Assembly: GCF_017833295.1 (NCBI RefSeq)
Contig: NZ_JAFIBW010000001.1
Location: forward strand, 3,238,001 to 3,302,000
Reading direction: 5' to 3'
Length of the DNA stretch: 64,000 nt
Origin: Methylobacterium sp. PvR107
GTDB taxonomy: Bacteria; Pseudomonadota; Alphaproteobacteria; Rhizobiales; Beijerinckiaceae
The position numbers and the translations under genes were made by a program. The notes under the pieces were generated by a model. That model was given only the letters and a program-made list of their open reading frames with translations. It was not told the DNA's origin and made no database searches. Positions 8,654 through 17,342 of the stretch are shown piece after piece. Numbering within the stretch: position 1 is the first letter of the stretch; every line of letters starts with the position of its first letter.

Positions 8654-10276
8654 TCAGCTCCGCAGGCCCGGCGCCTCCTGGCCGGTGCGGGCGACATACT
8701 CGGTATAGCCGCCGCCATACTGGTGGATGCCGTCCGGGGTCACCTCCAGCACCCGGTTCGACAGGGCCGCCAGGAAGTGCCGGTCGTGGGACACGAACAG
8801 CATCGTCCCCTCGTAATTGGCCAGCGCCTCGATCAGCATCTCCTTGGTGCCCATATCGAGATGGTTGGTCGGCTCATCGAGCACCAGGAAGTTCGGCGGG
8901 TCGTAGAGCATCAGGGCCATGACCAGCCGGGCCTTCTCGCCGCCCGAGAGCACCCGGCAGCGCTTCTCGACATCGTCGCCCGAGAAGCCGAAGCAGCCGG
9001 CGAGCGCCCGCAGCGAGCCCTGGCCGGCCTGCGGGAAGGCTTCCTCCAGGGTCTGGAACACGGTGCGGTCACCGTCGAGCAGGTCCATGGCGTGCTGGGC
9101 GAAGTAGCCGAGCTTGACGCTGCCCCCGATCGTGACCGCGCCGTCGTCGGGCGCGGTGGTGCCGGTCACGAGCTTGAGCAGCGTCGACTTGCCGGCGCCG
9201 TTGATGCCCATCACGCACCAGCGCTCGCGGCGGCGCACCGAGAAGTCGAGGCCCTCGTAGATCGTGCGGCTGCCGTAGCGCTTGTGCACGCCCTTGAGCA
9301 TCACGACGTCGTCGCCCGAGCGCGGCGCCGGCTGGAACTCGAAGGCCACCGATTGCCGCCGCCGGGGCGGCTCGACGCGCTCGATCTTGTCGAGCTTCTT
9401 CACCCGGCTCTGCACCTGGGCGGCGTGGGAGGCCCGGGCCTTGAAGCGCTCGATGAAGGCGATCTCCTTGGCGAGCATCGCCTGCTGGCGCTCGAACTGC
9501 GCCTGCTGCTGCGCCTCGTTGAGCTTCCGCTGGCCCTCGTAGAAGGCATAATCGCCCGAGTAGGTGGTGAGCGCGCCGCCGTCGATCTCGATCACCTTGG
9601 TGACGATGCGGTTCATGAACTCGCGGTCGTGCGAGGTCATCAGCAGGGCGCCGTCATAGCCCTTCAGGAACGATTCGAGCCAGATCAGGCTCTCGAGGTC
9701 GAGGTGGTTCGACGGCTCGTCGAGGAGCATCACGTCCGGGCGCATCAGCAGGATGCGGGCGAGCGCCACGCGCATCTTCCAGCCCCCCGACAGGGCGCCG
9801 ACGTCGCCGTCCATCATCGCCTGGCTGAAGCTGAGGCCGTCGAGCACCTCGCGGGCCCGGCCCTCCAGGGCGTAGCCGTCGAGCTCCTCGAACCGGGCCT
9901 GGACCTCGCCGTAGCGCTCGATCAGGGCGTCCATCTCGTCGGCCCGGTCCGGGTCGGCGAGCGCCGCGCCGAGCGCGGCGAGCTCGGCCGCGACCGTGCT
10001 CACCGGGCCGGCCCCGTCCATCACCTCGGTGACGACGCTGCGGCCCGACATCTCGCCGACATCCTGGCTGAAATAGCCGATCGTGATGCCCCGGTCGGCG
10101 GCGACCTGCCCCTCGTCGGGCTCCTCCTGGCCGATGATCATCCGGAACAGGGTGGTCTTGCCGGCGCCGTTCGGGCCGACGAGCCCGACCTTCTCGCCGC
10201 GCTGCAGCGCGGCCGAGGCCTCGATGAAGACGAGCTGGCGCCCGTTCTGCTTGGTGATTTTGTCCAGGCGTATCAT
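8654..10276 (-). CDS. ABC-F family ATPase (Uup/EttA-type ribosome-associated)
   Basis: 540 aa with two ABC ATPase domains and no membrane segment. Domain 1 has Walker A GPNGAGKTT, signature LSGGW and Walker B MLLDEPSNHLD. Domain 2 has GINGAGKST, signature LSGGEKARL and LVLDEPTNHLD. A helical, Gln- and Arg-rich linker (KLNEAQQQAQ... onward) separates them, as in translation factors of the ABC-F class. The start ATG at 10276 begins MIRLDKITKQ, where the first domain begins. The exact subfamily (Uup, YbiT or EttA) is not assigned. Confidence 0.93.
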   Translation of the reverse strand: MIRLDKITKQNGRQLVFIEASAALQRGEKVGLVGPNGAGKTTLFRMIIGQEEPDEGQVAADRGITIGYFSQDVGEMSGRSVVTEVMDGAGPVSTVAAELAALGAALADPDRADEMDALIERYGEVQARFEELDGYALEGRAREVLDGLSFSQAMMDGDVGALSGGWKMRVALARILLMRPDVMLLDEPSNHLDLESLIWLESFLKGYDGALLMTSHDREFMNRIVTKVIEIDGGALTTYSGDYAFYEGQRKLNEAQQQAQFERQQAMLAKEIAFIERFKARASHAAQVQSRVKKLDKIERVEPPRRRQSVAFEFQPAPRSGDDVVMLKGVHKRYGSRTIYEGLDFSVRRRERWCVMGINGAGKSTLLKLVTGTTAPDDGAVTIGGSVKLGYFAQHAMDLLDGDRTVFQTLEEAFPQAGQGSLRALAGCFGFSGDDVEKRCRVLSGGEKARLVMALMLYDPPNFLVLDEPTNHLDMGTKEMLIEALANYEGTMLFVSHDRHFLAALSNRVLEVTPDGIHQYGGGYTEYVARTGQEAPGLRS

Positions 10277-10455
10277 GGAGAGCGGGCGCGGTGTCCGGGA
10301 GGAATCTCCTGGGGCGCTTACGGCATGGATCGAGACGGCGCAAAGACGGGATCGGCTTCGCGGGACGGGCCTGCGCTGCATGCAGGCACGATGCGGGTGC
10401 AGCCCGGGAGCCGAAGCCAGGCTCGGCCGTTACCCCGCGCAACACGAGGAACGCG

Positions 10456-10716
10456 ATGCTGTTCGGTTGGTGGAAGACGGGGATGGACATGGCCATGCTC
10501 GGCCTGGAGGCGCAGGGCGTGATCGCCCAGCGGATGGCGATGTTCGCCCTCGGCGGCCCGGCCGCACAGGCCGAGGCGCAGCTGATGGTGACCGAGAAGA
10601 TGCTGGCTGCCGGCGAGGCCGCCGTGATGCTGGCCACGGGCGCCTCGAACGGCAAGGTGATCCGCAGCTACCGGCGGAAGGTCCAGGCCAATGCGAGGCG
10701 GCTGAGCCGGGGATGA
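10456..10716 (+). CDS. Small helical protein of unknown function
   Basis: 86 aa from an ATG at 10456 with GAGGA 5 bp upstream. It is Met-, Ala- and Gln-rich and entirely helical by inspection, ending with a basic segment (VIRSYRRKVQANARRLSRG). This is the look of small phasin-like or granule-associated proteins of Rhizobiales, but I cannot assign a family. It is divergent from the ABC-F gene. Confidence 0.65.
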   Translation: MLFGWWKTGMDMAMLGLEAQGVIAQRMAMFALGGPAAQAEAQLMVTEKMLAAGEAAVMLATGASNGKVIRSYRRKVQANARRLSRG

Positions 10717-10780
10717 GGGACGCACGCGCTCCCGCAGGTCTGCAGCTCTGCTGAGCACCATCTGACGGAAAGCGGCACAT

Positions 10781-10808
10781 CGCCCTCCCCCGCCGAGGGG
10801 GGAGGGCG
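10781..10808. terminator. GC-rich hairpin between convergent genes
   Basis: Perfect 10-bp stem CGCCCTCCCC/GGGGAGGGCG with an 8-nt loop. It lies between the ends of the 86-aa gene and the metallopeptidase gene. No T-run follows, so it could equally be one of the dispersed CCCTCCCC palindromes in this window. Confidence 0.5.
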
Positions 10809-10821
10809 CGCATCGGGTGCC

Positions 10822-11733
10822 TCAGTTGTTCGCCGTCCGGAACGTGTCGCAGGCCTTGGTCTGGCCGCTCTTGTAGCCGGCTGTAAACCAGCGCTGGCGC
10901 TGGGCCGAGGAGCCGTGGGTGAAGGAATCCGGCACCACGTAGCCCCGGGAGCGCTGCTGCAGCGCGTCGTCGCCGATCTGTGCGGCGGCGTTCAGGGCCT
11001 CGTCGATGTCGCCCTGGTCGAGCTCGGCGTATTTGTCGTTGGAGTTCTTGGCCCAGACGCCGGCGAGGCAATCGGCCATCAGCTCGATGCGCACCGAGAG
11101 GGCATTCGCCTCGGTCTTGCTCGAGGCCTGCTGCTGGCGGGCCTGGACCTTGCCGAGGATGCCGAGCACGTCCTGGACGTGGTGGCCGACCTCGTGGGCG
11201 ATGACATACGCGTAGGCGAAGTCGCCCTTCACGCCGAACTTCGAGGCCATCTCCTTGAAGAAGCCCGTGTCCAGATAGACCTTCTTGTCGAGCGGGCAGT
11301 AGAACGGGCCCATCGCGGCCTGCGCCGAGCCGCAGCCTGAGCGGGTGCCGCCGGTATAGAGCACCAGCGTCGTCGGCGTGTATTGCTTGCCGGTCTGCTG
11401 CGGCAGGATCTGGCTCCACACATCCTCGGTGTTGCCCAGGATTTTCGACGCGAACCGACCGCTCTCGTCGGTCGGGGCCTGACGGCGCTTGGCCTGGGCC
11501 TGGGGGTCGGCCGGCTGCTCCTGCTGGGCGCGCCCGCCGCCGATCCGCTCGGCACCGCCGATCAGGATCGCCGGGTTGATGCCGGTGAAGTAGCTGACGA
11601 TCAGCAGCACCACGATCGTGCCGATGCCGAGCCCGCCGGCACCGCCGCCGGGGAAGCCCATGCCGCCGCCGCCGCCACCCTCGCCCCGACGGTCCTCGAC
11701 ATTGTCGGAGCTGCGTAGATCTTCCCAGCGCAT
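10822..11733 (-). CDS. ypfJ: Neutral zinc metallopeptidase (YpfJ family)
   Basis: 303 aa. A Gly-rich N-terminus and one membrane helix (IGTIVVLLIVSYFTG) are followed by the zinc peptidase domain with HEVGHHVQ (HExxHH) and a downstream Glu (ELMADCLAG). The domain start is marked by the TLVLYTGGTRSGCGSA segment. Probably a membrane-anchored protein with an extracytoplasmic catalytic domain. The substrate is unknown for the family. The ATG at 11733 gives the standard MRWEDLR opening. Confidence 0.92.
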   Translation of the reverse strand: MRWEDLRSSDNVEDRRGEGGGGGGMGFPGGGAGGLGIGTIVVLLIVSYFTGINPAILIGGAERIGGGRAQQEQPADPQAQAKRRQAPTDESGRFASKILGNTEDVWSQILPQQTGKQYTPTTLVLYTGGTRSGCGSAQAAMGPFYCPLDKKVYLDTGFFKEMASKFGVKGDFAYAYVIAHEVGHHVQDVLGILGKVQARQQQASSKTEANALSVRIELMADCLAGVWAKNSNDKYAELDQGDIDEALNAAAQIGDDALQQRSRGYVVPDSFTHGSSAQRQRWFTAGYKSGQTKACDTFRTANN

Positions 11734-11888
11734 GGTTGGGTCCCGCCATCGATGCTGCGCCGGCCGCCTCGGGCAGCCCGCGGCTGTCTGCACGTCGCTT
11801 GGCCCGCCCGGTGGCGGACCACCGGCGGGAACGAAGCTCTAATGGCGGGAGGGGAGACCCGGTTCCGCCAGCCCGGTCAAGCGCGCGG

Positions 11889-12773
11889 TCACGCTTTCCC
11901 GTCGAGCAGCGCGCGCAGGGCGCGGAAATCCCGCCACGCCAAGCGCTTCTGCACCGGCTGGCGCAGCAGGAAGGCCGGGTGGAGGGTCGCCAGCAGCTTC
12001 GCCTCGCGGTTCGGCAATTTGTACGGGAACAGGCGGCCGCGGGTCCGCAGGATGCCGTCCTTGGTGCCGGTCAGCGTCTGGGTCGCGGGCGCGCCGAGGC
12101 AGACGATGATCTCCGGATCGACCAGCTCGATCTGGCGCTCCACGAAGGGCCGGCACACCGCCACCTCCTGGGGCGTCGGGTTGCGGTTGCCCGGGGGCCG
12201 CCAGGGCACGATGTTGCCGATATAGGCGCTGGTCCGGTCCAGACCGATTGCCTTCATCATCTTGTCGAGGAGCTGGCCCGAGCGGCCCATGAACGGCTTG
12301 CCGATCCGGTCCTCGTCGGCGCCGGGCGCCTCGCCCAAGAACATCACCCGCGCCTCCGGATTGCCGTCGGCGAAGACGAGGTTCTTGGCGGTGAAGCGCA
12401 GCGGGCAGGCGTCGAAATCGGCCAGGATCGTCTCAAGCTCGTCGAGCGTCCTGGCCTCCCGCGCCCGGGCGCGGGCGTCGCTCGCGGCCTCGTCGGGCTG
12501 GGCGCTGGCGGCACGGCCGAAGGTGCGCGACGGCGCGGCCGATCCGGGGGGTGGCGATCCGGGGGGGGGAACGAGCGTATTGGCGACCGTGCCGGCCGGC
12601 GGCTCGGCGGCCCGAGGCGCCGCGCGGCGGGGGGCGCGCAGGGTCGGGGCCGGCGTGTCGGCCTCGCCGAAGCGATCGTGCGGCTGCTCGTCGAGCACCG
12701 CGTCGGCCCCGGCCTCCACGTGGAAGTCGAGATAGGCGATCAGGTCGGCTTGCGCGTCGGAGGGGCTCGGCAT
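11889..12773 (-). CDS. Uracil-DNA glycosylase, family 4-like, with N-terminal extension
   Basis: 294 aa. About 110 low-complexity Pro/Ala residues precede the glycosylase domain. The domain has VMFLGEAPGADEDRIGKPF (water-activating motif), NIVPWRPPGNR and the C-terminal HPAFLLR motif of family 4 enzymes. It should excise uracil from DNA. The CxxC pair that opens the 4Fe-4S site in classical family 4 proteins is incomplete: only one Cys is seen in DACPLRF, with Phe three residues before it. This form appears to be common in alphaproteobacteria. The start at 12773 was chosen because the preceding sequence lacks a likely start signal. Confidence 0.87.
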   Translation of the reverse strand: MPSPSDAQADLIAYLDFHVEAGADAVLDEQPHDRFGEADTPAPTLRAPRRAAPRAAEPPAGTVANTLVPPPGSPPPGSAAPSRTFGRAASAQPDEAASDARARAREARTLDELETILADFDACPLRFTAKNLVFADGNPEARVMFLGEAPGADEDRIGKPFMGRSGQLLDKMMKAIGLDRTSAYIGNIVPWRPPGNRNPTPQEVAVCRPFVERQIELVDPEIIVCLGAPATQTLTGTKDGILRTRGRLFPYKLPNREAKLLATLHPAFLLRQPVQKRLAWRDFRALRALLDGKA

Positions 12774-13106
12774 GGAAGAGACTATCTGGGATCCGCGGAG
12801 CCTGTGGACAACGCGCGAAACCCTCCGCGCGGGCAAGGTCTTGCGTGACCGAACAGCGCGCTGCCGGCAGCCCCGGGGACGGATCGTCCCATCCACCCCT
12901 TCATCCTGAGGTGCCGGAGCGCAGCGAAGGCCGCGAAGGCGGGGGAGGGCTCGATCACACCATTAGCCTGCCGTGCGGCAAAGGGAACTTTGCCATAACC
13001 CTGGGCGTCGGCAACTTGCCTTTCTAGCTTGGAATCGCTTGAGACGGCATCAGGAAGGCCGGCCCGGCGACGAACCGGGCGCGGGAACAAAAAAAGGAAC
13101 CCGAGG
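12774..13106. other. Intergenic region with a TTCATCCTGAGG repeat
   Basis: Divergent promoter region between the uracil-DNA glycosylase and ETF-ubiquinone oxidoreductase genes. It contains a copy of the common CTTCATCCTGAGGTGC...GAGCGCAGCGAAG repeat at about 12898-12950. A ribosome-binding stretch (GGAACCCGAGG) stands directly before the ATG at 13107. No further gene was seen. Confidence 0.6.
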
Positions 13107-14780
13107 ATGGCGCTGCCCGAACGCGAGAGCATGGATTTCGACGTGGTCGTGGTGGGCGCCGGCCCGGCCGGGCTTTCCACCGCGATCCGCCTGAAGCAGC
13201 GCGCCGCCGAGATCGGCGAGGAGATCTCCGTCGTCGTCGTCGAGAAGGGCTCGGAGGTCGGCGCCCACATCCTGTCCGGAGCGGTGATCGACCCGAGCGG
13301 CCTCGACCGGCTGCTGCCGGACTGGCGCAGCGATCCGGAGCGGCCGCTGAAGACCGAGGTTCAGCGCGACGAGTTCATGCTGCTCACCAAGAACAGCGGC
13401 GTCACCCTGCCGAACCTGTTCTTCCCCAGGCTCATGTCGAACCACGGCAACTTCGTCGGCTCGCTGTCGAACGTCTGCAAGTATCTCGGGGCCCAGGCCG
13501 AGGCGCTCGGGGTCGAGATCTATCCGGGCTTCCCGGCCTCCGAGGTGCTGTTCGACGGGAACGGCGCCGTGGCGGGCATCGCCACCGGCGATCTCGGCAT
13601 CGGCCGGTCGGGCGAGCCGCGCGAGGACTATACCCGCGGCATGGAATTGCGCGCCAAGTACACGGTGTTCGGCGAGGGCGCCCGGGGCAACCTGACCAAG
13701 GGCCTGATCCAGCGCTTCGAACTCAACCGGCACAGCGACGTGTTCAAGTACGGGCTCGGCGTGAAGGAGCTGTGGCAGCTCGCGCCCGGCAAGTTCGAGC
13801 CGGGGCTGGTGCGCCACACGATGGGCTGGCCGCTGCCCAACAAGGCCGGCGGCGGTTCCTGGCTCTACCACTTCGACGACCACCTGCTCTCGGTCGGCTT
13901 CGTCACGCACCTGAACTACGAGAACCCGACCCTGTCGCCGTTCGAGGAGTTCCAGCGGTTCAAGACCCACCCGATGATCGCCGAGACCTTCGAGGGCGCC
14001 AAGCGCATCGGCTACGGCGCCCGCGCCATCATGGAGGGCGGCTGGCAATCGGTGCCGAAGCTGGTCTTCCCCGGCGGCTGCCTGGTCGGCTGCTCGGCGG
14101 GCTTCGTGAACGTGCCGCGGATCAAGGGCTCGCACAACGCGGTGCTGTCCGGCATGCAGGCGGCCGACGCCATCGCCGATGCCCTGAAGGCGGGTCGTGC
14201 CGGCGACGAGCTCACCGCCTACGAGGCCGGCTGGCGCGACAGCCCGATCGGGCAGGACCTGAAGGCGGTGCGCAACGTCAAGCCGCTCTGGTCGAAGTAC
14301 GGCACGCTGGTCGGCGTCGGGCTCGGCGGCATCGACATGTGGGCGACGAGCCTGCTGGGCGCCTCGCCGTTCGGCACGCTGTCCCACGGCAAGCCCGACC
14401 ACGCCTGCCTCAAGCCGCTCTCGGAGGTGACGCCGATCGTCTACCCGAAGCCCGACGGCAAGCTGACCTTCGACCGGCTCTCCTCGGTCTACCTGTCGAA
14501 CACCAACCACGAGGAGGACCAGCCGCCCCACCTCAAGGTCCGCGACCTGGAGCTGCAGAAGCGCTCCGAGCACGACGTCTATGGCGGGCCCTCGGGCCGC
14601 TACTGCCCGGCGGGCGTCTACGAGTGGGTGGCGGACGCGTCCGCCAGCGACGGCGTGCGCTACCAGATCAACGCGCAGAACTGCGTCCACTGCAAGACGT
14701 GCGACATCAAGGATCCGAACCAGAACATCGACTGGGTGACGCCGGAGGGACCGGGCGGTCCGAACTACCCGAACATGTGA
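13107..14780 (+). CDS. Electron transfer flavoprotein-ubiquinone oxidoreductase
   Basis: 557 aa. It passes electrons from reduced ETF (acyl-CoA and other dehydrogenases) to ubiquinone at the inner membrane. The FAD-binding motif VVVVGAGPAGLSTAIRL is at the N-terminus, GAHILSGAVIDP follows, and the C-terminal 4Fe-4S ferredoxin-like cluster motif CVHCKTCDIKDP is complete. The ending GPGGPNYPNM is the family's typical C-terminus. The start ATG at 13107 has a good ribosome-binding site; earlier in-frame codons give no family sequence. No etfAB is nearby. Confidence 0.96.
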   Translation: MALPERESMDFDVVVVGAGPAGLSTAIRLKQRAAEIGEEISVVVVEKGSEVGAHILSGAVIDPSGLDRLLPDWRSDPERPLKTEVQRDEFMLLTKNSGVTLPNLFFPRLMSNHGNFVGSLSNVCKYLGAQAEALGVEIYPGFPASEVLFDGNGAVAGIATGDLGIGRSGEPREDYTRGMELRAKYTVFGEGARGNLTKGLIQRFELNRHSDVFKYGLGVKELWQLAPGKFEPGLVRHTMGWPLPNKAGGGSWLYHFDDHLLSVGFVTHLNYENPTLSPFEEFQRFKTHPMIAETFEGAKRIGYGARAIMEGGWQSVPKLVFPGGCLVGCSAGFVNVPRIKGSHNAVLSGMQAADAIADALKAGRAGDELTAYEAGWRDSPIGQDLKAVRNVKPLWSKYGTLVGVGLGGIDMWATSLLGASPFGTLSHGKPDHACLKPLSEVTPIVYPKPDGKLTFDRLSSVYLSNTNHEEDQPPHLKVRDLELQKRSEHDVYGGPSGRYCPAGVYEWVADASASDGVRYQINAQNCVHCKTCDIKDPNQNIDWVTPEGPGGPNYPNM

Positions 14781-14812
14781 GGGGCGCTCTCGGCCGAGGC
14801 GCCGAGGCGCCC

Positions 14813-14902
14813 CGCCCTCGCGCGCGCAGCGGAGCCATCCAGCGGCGCCACGCTTTTTTGCGGCGGCGCCGCCCTGGCTCGCTGCGCTGCGCTCGCGACG
14901 AC
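14813..14902. repeat. Composite palindromic repeat with internal T-run
   Basis: CGCGCGCAGCGGAGCCATCCAG on the left and CTGGCTCGCTGCGCTGCGCTCGCGACGACGG on the right form a long imperfect hairpin just after the ETF-QO stop. The centre holds TTTTTT. It may help transcription end, but it belongs to the dispersed repeat class. Confidence 0.55.
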
Positions 14903-15059
14903 GGGAACGCGGACGACGCGCTCGGCCCCTCCGCGCCATCCTTTCGCCTTGCGGGGCTGGCGGGATGGGTTCAGTGTCCCCAACGTTTTTTCGGGGACGC
15001 CCCGCCATTCTCGCGCCCGGCCCTCTTGCGAGCCGGCGCCCAGGAGCCGCGATCGGTTC

Positions 15060-16928
15060 ATGATGACATCTCGCGCCCGCCGGAGCGTTTCGGCGCTTGC
15101 CCTGCTGCTCGCCGCCGGGCTTCCGCAGACCGGGCTCGCCGCGCAGCCGAAGGAATCGACCCCGGTGCTCGACTTCGAGCCCGCGGATTCGCTCGAGGGC
15201 AACTTCCTCTCCGCCTACATCGCGGGCGCGTCCCGCGACACGGCGGCGGCGGCGACCTTCTACCGCGAGGCGGTCAAGGCCGACCCGCGCAACGCCGAGC
15301 TGGTCGAGCGCGCCTTCATCTCGCTCTTGGCCGACGGCGCCCTGCCGGACGCGTTCCGCGCCGCCGAGAAGCTGATCGCCCGCGATCCGACCAACGGGCT
15401 GGCCAACCTCTCCCTCGGGGTGCGCCAGATCAAGGCCGGCCAATGGGCCGCCGCCCGTCAGAATTTTTCACGCAGCGGCCGGGGCGCCGCCACCGATTTG
15501 ACCGCGACGCTGCTCACCGCCTGGTCGTATGCCGGTGCGGGCGACGGCAAGAAGGCGCTGGAGACGGTCAACAAGCTCCGCGGCGAGCGCTACTACAACA
15601 CCTTCCGCGACTACCATGCCGGCCTGATCGCGGCGGTGACCGGCGACAATGCCGAGGCCGAGCGCCGGCTGAAGGCGGCCTACGAGGCCGACCGCAACAC
15701 CCTGCGCATCGTCGATGCCTACGCGCGGATGGAGGCGAGCCTGGGCCGCACCGATCTGGCGATCCAGGCCTATTCCGATTTCGACCAGCTCTCGCCCCGC
15801 CATCCGCTGGTGCGCGACGCCCTCGACAAGCTCAAGGCCGGCAAGCCGCTGACCCGCCTGGTCGCCACCGCCCAGGAGGGCGCCGCCGAGGTTCTGTACG
15901 GGCTGGGCTCCGCGGGCTCGACGCAAGGGGACGAGCTGCCCGCCGTGATCTACCTGCGGCTGGCGCTCTACCTCGCCCCCGACCATGCGCTCGCCCGGCT
16001 GACGCTGGCCGACACCCTCGACCGGATGAAGCAGCCCGAGCGCGCCAACGAGGCCTACGCGCAGATTCCCGCCACGTCCCCGCTCAAGCTCAACGGCGAC
16101 ATCCAGATCGGCCAGAACCTGGAGCAGATGGGCAAGGGCGACGAGGCGCTCGAGCATCTCGACGCCACCATGAAGGCGCATCCGGACGACATCGACGTGA
16201 TCACCGCGCTCGGCAACGTCCAGCGCGCGCGCAAGAAGTACGAGGAGGCGGCGGCGACCTATAGCCGGGCCATCGACCTGATCGGCGACCGGCCGCAATC
16301 CAATTACTGGACGACCTACTACTTCCGCGGCACCGCCTACGAGCGCGCCAAGCAATGGCCGAAGGCCGAGGCCGACCTGAAGAAGGCCCTGTCCCTGGTG
16401 CCGGCCAGCCAGCCGGCCGCCAAGGCGCAGGTGATGAACTACCTGGGCTATTCCTGGGTCGACCAGAACACCAACATCGACGAGGCGTTCAAGCTGCTGC
16501 AGCAGGCCGCCGACGCGAGCCCCCGCGACGGCATGATCGTCGACAGCCTCGGCTGGGCCTATTTCCGCCTCGGCCGCTGGGACGACGCGGTGCGCGAACT
16601 GGAGAAGGCGGTCGAGCTGAAGCCCGGCGATCCGACCATCAACGACCATCTGGGCGACGCCTACTGGCGCGCGGGCCGGCGGCTGGAAGGCAAGTTCCAG
16701 TGGCAGCATGCCAAGGACCTGAACCCCGAGCCGGACGACCTCGCGCAGATCAACGCGAAGCTGAAGGACGGCCTGCCCGACATCGAGAAGCCGACCGCCA
16801 CCGCCGAGACCGTGCCGGCCCCGGTGGCCGCCCCGCACAACGCCGAGAACCCGGAGCTGCCGAAGGGCGCGCCGCAGCCGCACGAGGCGCCCGGCGCCGC
16901 CGACAAGGCCAGGAAGTCGGGGGGCTGA
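15060..16928 (+). CDS. Exported tetratricopeptide-repeat protein
   Basis: 622 aa. It has a Sec signal peptide (SVSALALLLAAGLPQTGLAA) followed by many TPR units from residue 40 to about 570, for example LSAYIAGASRDTAAAATFYR, EALEHLDATMKAHPDDIDV and WDDAVRELEKAVELKPGDP. A Pro/Ala-rich tail closes it. Probably a periplasmic or lipid-anchored scaffold; orthologs are widespread in Rhizobiales, but I know no assigned function. The start is the first of two adjacent ATGs (15060, 15063). Confidence 0.85.
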   Translation: MMTSRARRSVSALALLLAAGLPQTGLAAQPKESTPVLDFEPADSLEGNFLSAYIAGASRDTAAAATFYREAVKADPRNAELVERAFISLLADGALPDAFRAAEKLIARDPTNGLANLSLGVRQIKAGQWAAARQNFSRSGRGAATDLTATLLTAWSYAGAGDGKKALETVNKLRGERYYNTFRDYHAGLIAAVTGDNAEAERRLKAAYEADRNTLRIVDAYARMEASLGRTDLAIQAYSDFDQLSPRHPLVRDALDKLKAGKPLTRLVATAQEGAAEVLYGLGSAGSTQGDELPAVIYLRLALYLAPDHALARLTLADTLDRMKQPERANEAYAQIPATSPLKLNGDIQIGQNLEQMGKGDEALEHLDATMKAHPDDIDVITALGNVQRARKKYEEAAATYSRAIDLIGDRPQSNYWTTYYFRGTAYERAKQWPKAEADLKKALSLVPASQPAAKAQVMNYLGYSWVDQNTNIDEAFKLLQQAADASPRDGMIVDSLGWAYFRLGRWDDAVRELEKAVELKPGDPTINDHLGDAYWRAGRRLEGKFQWQHAKDLNPEPDDLAQINAKLKDGLPDIEKPTATAETVPAPVAAPHNAENPELPKGAPQPHEAPGAADKARKSGG

Positions 16929-17342
16929 AGGGGTCCCAGGCCTCTCCTGCCCCTTGCCGCTAGGGGTTGGACACCGTGCCATGTTCGTCTTCGGTACGGG
17001 GAGACGGCGACCGCTTCCCCCCGTCATTCCGGGGCCGCGCAGCGAAGCCCGGAATGACGGCGTGGATCTCCGGCCTGAGACCGTCAACACGGAGATGAAT
17101 CGTCTAAACCCTGTCGCCTTGAGCCCTCGTGGAACGGCGAGACCGGGGCGGATGGGGGCCACCACCCTTTCCGGATCGACAAGAGTATTTTGTCGGCCAC
17201 CTCATAAAAATCGACGCGCATTTCCGAACGGTTTGACGCACAGTGCGCAGCCGTTCGCGGGCGGCTGCCCGCACGACCGGTCACCCGCACGGCAACAGCC
17301 GGCGGTCGGGCGCCGAGCCCGCAATCCAGGGAGGGAACGCCC
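16929..17342. other. Intergenic region upstream of fhs
   Basis: 414 bp with no convincing gene. It contains the perfect palindromic repeat at 17021-17060, then an AT-richer stretch (17165-17240, AAGAGTATTTTGTCGG...CATAAAAATCGACGC) that is the likely promoter region of fhs. The ribosome-binding site GGAGGGAACG stands just before the ATG at 17343. Confidence 0.6.
17021..17060. repeat. 40-bp palindromic repeat CCGTCATTCCGGG(N14)CCCGGAATGACGG
   Basis: Arms of 13 bp are perfectly inverted around GCCGCGCAGCGAAG. The copy at 61232-61271 differs from it by one loop base. It is intergenic, upstream of fhs. Confidence 0.9.

Noticed and set aside
13050..15443. Very long minus-strand open frame (797 codons)
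   Set aside because: High-GC antisense shadow of the ETF-QO gene; low-complexity composition.
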